Source: Gemmatimonadota bacterium
GTDB taxonomy: Bacteria > Gemmatimonadota > Gemmatimonadetes > Gemmatimonadales > GWC2-71-9
Length of the DNA stretch: 7,755 nucleotides
Direction of reading: 5' to 3'
NCBI GenBank assembly: GCA_003220985.1
Contig: QHTY01000004.1
Location: 1-7,755, forward strand
Below the pieces are notes generated by a model that had not been told where the DNA came from, searched no databases, and saw only the letters and a list, made by a program, of their open reading frames with translations. Numbering within the stretch: the stretch's first letter is position 1; each line of letters starts with the position of its first letter. Of the stretch, positions 5,969 through 7,755 are shown piece after piece. Made by a program: the position numbers and the translations under genes.

Positions 5969-6320
5969 CGAGAATCCCGAGGACAGACTTGAGCTCGGCC
6001 CGGAGCTCCTTGACCGTTTCGGTGGCGAGGGCGCGCCGCGCTTCCGGTTTGAGCTCGCCGGAGCGGCGATACTGCTCGATCTTCTGCCGGGCACCTTCGA
6101 TGGTGTATTTCTCGGTGTACAGCAGATGTTTGACGAGCATGATCAGCTCGATCTCGCGCCGCTGGTACACGCGATTGCCCGAGCGGTTCTTGGCGGGATT
6201 CAGGAAGCGAAACTGACTCTCCCAGTACCGGAGCACGTGCGGCTTGAGATCGGTGAGGTGGCACACCTCGCCGATCGAGAAGAACTCCTGCACAGGCTGA
6301 GACGGCGTGCCGCTGCTCAT
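5958..6320 (-). CDS. small MerR-family transcriptional regulator
   Basis: A 120-residue DNA-binding protein. The winged helix-turn-helix begins at about residue 13 (FFSIGEVCHLTDLKPHVLRYWE) and continues through FLNPAKNRSGNRVYQRREIE, the RxY wing region of MerR proteins, to LLYTEKYTIEGARQKIEQYRR. The remaining C-terminal part, about 88-117, is a charged helix likely to dimerise. There is no effector-binding domain and only one cysteine (C20, inside the HTH), so metal sensing in the manner of MerR or CueR is unlikely. The ATG at 6320 overlaps the gpsA stop as ATGA and has GGCGGAG upstream. Its position inside a lipid/envelope operon suggests autoregulation or control of envelope genes, but no operator can be identified here and the target is unknown. 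Confidence 0.9.
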   Translation of the reverse strand: MSSGTPSQPVQEFFSIGEVCHLTDLKPHVLRYWESQFRFLNPAKNRSGNRVYQRREIELIMLVKHLLYTEKYTIEGARQKIEQYRRSGELKPEARRALATETVKELRAELKSVLGILEGS

Positions 6321-7315
6321 CGCGTCTCCGCCTTCAGCTCACGCTCCATGAGGTCGCTAATCGCCTGCCGCGGCGGCTTGTTCTTGAAGAGGACGTTGGC
6401 CACTTCGCGCGCGATCGGCAGCTCGACGCCATGCCGCTCGCCCAGCGCGACCGCCGTACGGGTCGTGTTGACGCCCTCGACGACGGCGGGCTTCCCGGCG
6501 AGCGCCTGTTCGAGAGTCTTCCCCTGCCCCAACGCGACGCCGAGCGTGCGGTTGCGTGACAAGGCGCCGGTGGCGGTGAGGATGAGGTCTCCCATTCCGG
6601 CGAGGCCCGCAAACGTGATCGGCTGCGCACCCAGCTTCACGCCGAGGCGCGTCATTTCCGCGAGCCCGCGGGTGATCAGCGCCGCCCGGGTATTGAAGCC
6701 GAGCCCCAGCCCTTCGAGGATCCCGGCAGCGAGGGCAATCACGTTTTTTAGCGCGCCGGCGAGCTCGACGCCGACGACATCGGTATGAGAGTAGACGCGA
6801 AAGTAGGCGGTCGAGAAGACGCGCTGGGCGCGCTGGGCGACGCTATGGTCGGTTGCCGCAGCGACGACCGCGGTCGGCTGCTGCTGAAAGACCTCCCACG
6901 CAAATGAGGGCCCCGACAACACGGCGACGGGCACGCCGTGCGGCAACACCTCCGCCAGGATGCACGACGGGCGCTCAAGCCGGTCGGGATCCAGTCCCTT
7001 GGACGCGCTCACGACGAGCGGCTGAGACCGATCGAGGGACCTGGCGGCCTCCGCCATCACGGGCCGGACGGCATGCGACGGCGCGACCGACACGACGGTC
7101 TCGGCGCCACGGATCGCTGCTGCGAGGTCTCCTTCCGCCCGCAGTGCCGGCGCCAGTGAGGCGCCCGGCAGAAACATGTCGTTCACGTGGCGTTGGTTGA
7201 CGCCGTCCACGACTTCAGCCTCGCGGGCCCAGAGCGTTACCTGGTCTCCCTTGCGAGCGAGCAGGTCCGCGAGGGCCGTGCCCCACGCGCCGCCACCGAT
7301 GACTGCGACTTTCAC
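6317..7315 (-). CDS. gpsA: NAD(P)H-dependent glycerol-3-phosphate dehydrogenase GpsA
   Basis: A cytoplasmic enzyme reducing dihydroxyacetone phosphate to sn-glycerol-3-phosphate, the backbone of phospholipids. At 332 residues it is of normal length. The Rossmann loop VAVIGGGAWGTALA is at 3-16, VSASKGLD with K106 at 102-109, LSGPSFAWEV at 133-142, and the catalytic lysine region ELAGALKNVIALAAGI contains K190. NTRAALITRGLAEM, LAGMGDLILTATG and SRNRTLG complete the C-terminal domain. The GTG at 7315 overlaps the plsY stop as GTGA; longer in-frame sequence to 7534 lies within plsY. A Shine-Dalgarno-like CGAGG sits about 10 nt upstream. Its product is the acceptor substrate of the PlsY encoded immediately before it. 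Confidence 0.97.
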   Translation of the reverse strand: MKVAVIGGGAWGTALADLLARKGDQVTLWAREAEVVDGVNQRHVNDMFLPGASLAPALRAEGDLAAAIRGAETVVSVAPSHAVRPVMAEAARSLDRSQPLVVSASKGLDPDRLERPSCILAEVLPHGVPVAVLSGPSFAWEVFQQQPTAVVAAATDHSVAQRAQRVFSTAYFRVYSHTDVVGVELAGALKNVIALAAGILEGLGLGFNTRAALITRGLAEMTRLGVKLGAQPITFAGLAGMGDLILTATGALSRNRTLGVALGQGKTLEQALAGKPAVVEGVNTTRTAVALGERHGVELPIAREVANVLFKNKPPRQAISDLMERELKAETR

Positions 7316-7755
7316 GCTGGTCTGCCTCGCGTCCGAAATCGGTTCTCGGTCCCGCTCAGCAGCCGGGAGACGTTCCGCCGATGGGCGAAGATGATGAGCG
7401 CCACGAGCGCGACGCTCGCCCAGAAGACATAAGGCGAGCCCGGCTGCAGCAGGGCCACCGAGAGCGGGACGCTCAGGACCGCGATAATCGAGCTGAGCGA
7501 CACGTAGCCGGTCAGCCAGAGACAGATGCCCCACACCGCCATCGCAATCAGCACGGCGAGGGGTGCGAGAGCGAGGAACATGCCTGCGGCCGTCGCCACG
7601 CCCTTACCGCCTTTGAAGCTCACGTAGGGCGAGAACATGTGTCCGAGCACCGCCGCCCCCCCGACTGCCACCGCAAGCCAGGCTGGGTGCGAAAACAGGA
7701 GCACCGGGGCAACGCCTTTGGCGATGTCGACCAGGGCAACTGGAATCGCGTACTT
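7312..7755 (-). CDS. plsY: acyl-phosphate:glycerol-3-phosphate acyltransferase PlsY, 5' partial
   Basis: An integral membrane enzyme that transfers the fatty acyl group from acyl-phosphate (made by PlsX) to glycerol-3-phosphate, the first committed step of phospholipid synthesis in many bacteria. The 147 visible residues are open to the right edge, where the frame reads KYAIPVALVDIAKGVAP. This matches the region after the first cytoplasmic loop, so the N-terminal TM and the first catalytic motif are outside the window. Present are FSPYVSFKGGKGVATAAG (the glycine-rich motif 2), hydrophobic segments LAPLAVLIAMAVWGICLWL and SSIIAVLSVPLSVALL, and the C-terminal FAHRRNVSRLLSGTENRF (motif 3). It begins the visible part of the operon and overlaps gpsA by 4 nt. 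The operon promoter must lie beyond 7755. Confidence 0.95.
   Translation of the reverse strand, partial: KYAIPVALVDIAKGVAPVLLFSHPAWLAVAVGGAAVLGHMFSPYVSFKGGKGVATAAGMFLALAPLAVLIAMAVWGICLWLTGYVSLSSIIAVLSVPLSVALLQPGSPYVFWASVALVALIIFAHRRNVSRLLSGTENRFRTRGRPA

Noticed and set aside
6126..6788. + strand open frame (220 codons) opposite merR and gpsA.
   Set aside because: It crosses two confidently identified genes on the other strand and is rich in Ser/Arg/Pro without any family motif.

Overview
The window is a GC-rich stretch of bacterial chromosome made almost entirely of housekeeping genes with very little space between them. Gene content, the gpsA-merR-glycosyltransferase-surE-pcm order and protein style suggest a Gemmatimonadota-like or other uncultured environmental lineage. 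That placement is an inference from general resemblance; no phylogenetic marker in the window settles it. I see no mobile element, phage gene, CRISPR array or secretion system.

Layout. The left part (1-1480) is on the + strand: the 3' part of a DPM1-like family 2 glycosyltransferase, followed by dapF (diaminopimelate epimerase). About 46 bp separate dapF from a convergent block on the - strand that fills the rest of the window. Read in its own direction, from the right edge leftwards, the block is: plsY (cut by the window edge), gpsA, a small MerR-type regulator, a second family 2 glycosyltransferase, surE, pcm, a DedA-family membrane protein, acylphosphatase, adenine phosphoribosyltransferase (apt, with a frameshift), tRNA-Arg(CCT), a 72-bp palindromic heptamer-repeat element, and a membrane-anchored TPR protein.

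The - strand block looks like one translationally coupled operon. Five junctions are 4-nt ATGA or GTGA stop/start overlaps (plsY/gpsA, gpsA/merR, GT2/surE, surE/pcm, dedA/acyP). Two are longer overlaps (pcm/dedA 8 nt, acyP/apt 14 nt), and one is a 2-nt gap with a strong Shine-Dalgarno sequence and a TTG start (merR/GT2). The likely products link glycerol-phosphate lipid synthesis (GpsA makes sn-glycerol-3-phosphate, PlsY acylates it from acyl-phosphate), envelope lipid carriers (GT2, DedA), nucleotide and protein maintenance (SurE, Pcm, Apt) and an acyl-phosphate hydrolase.

Most worth a second look: the apt reading-frame break at about 2692, the heptamer palindrome between the tRNA and the TPR gene, a five-run G-quadruplex-type motif inside the second glycosyltransferase, the possible CTG start of dapF, and the co-occurrence of an acyl-phosphate user and an acyl-phosphate hydrolase in one operon. 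I did not find a clearly new biological system.
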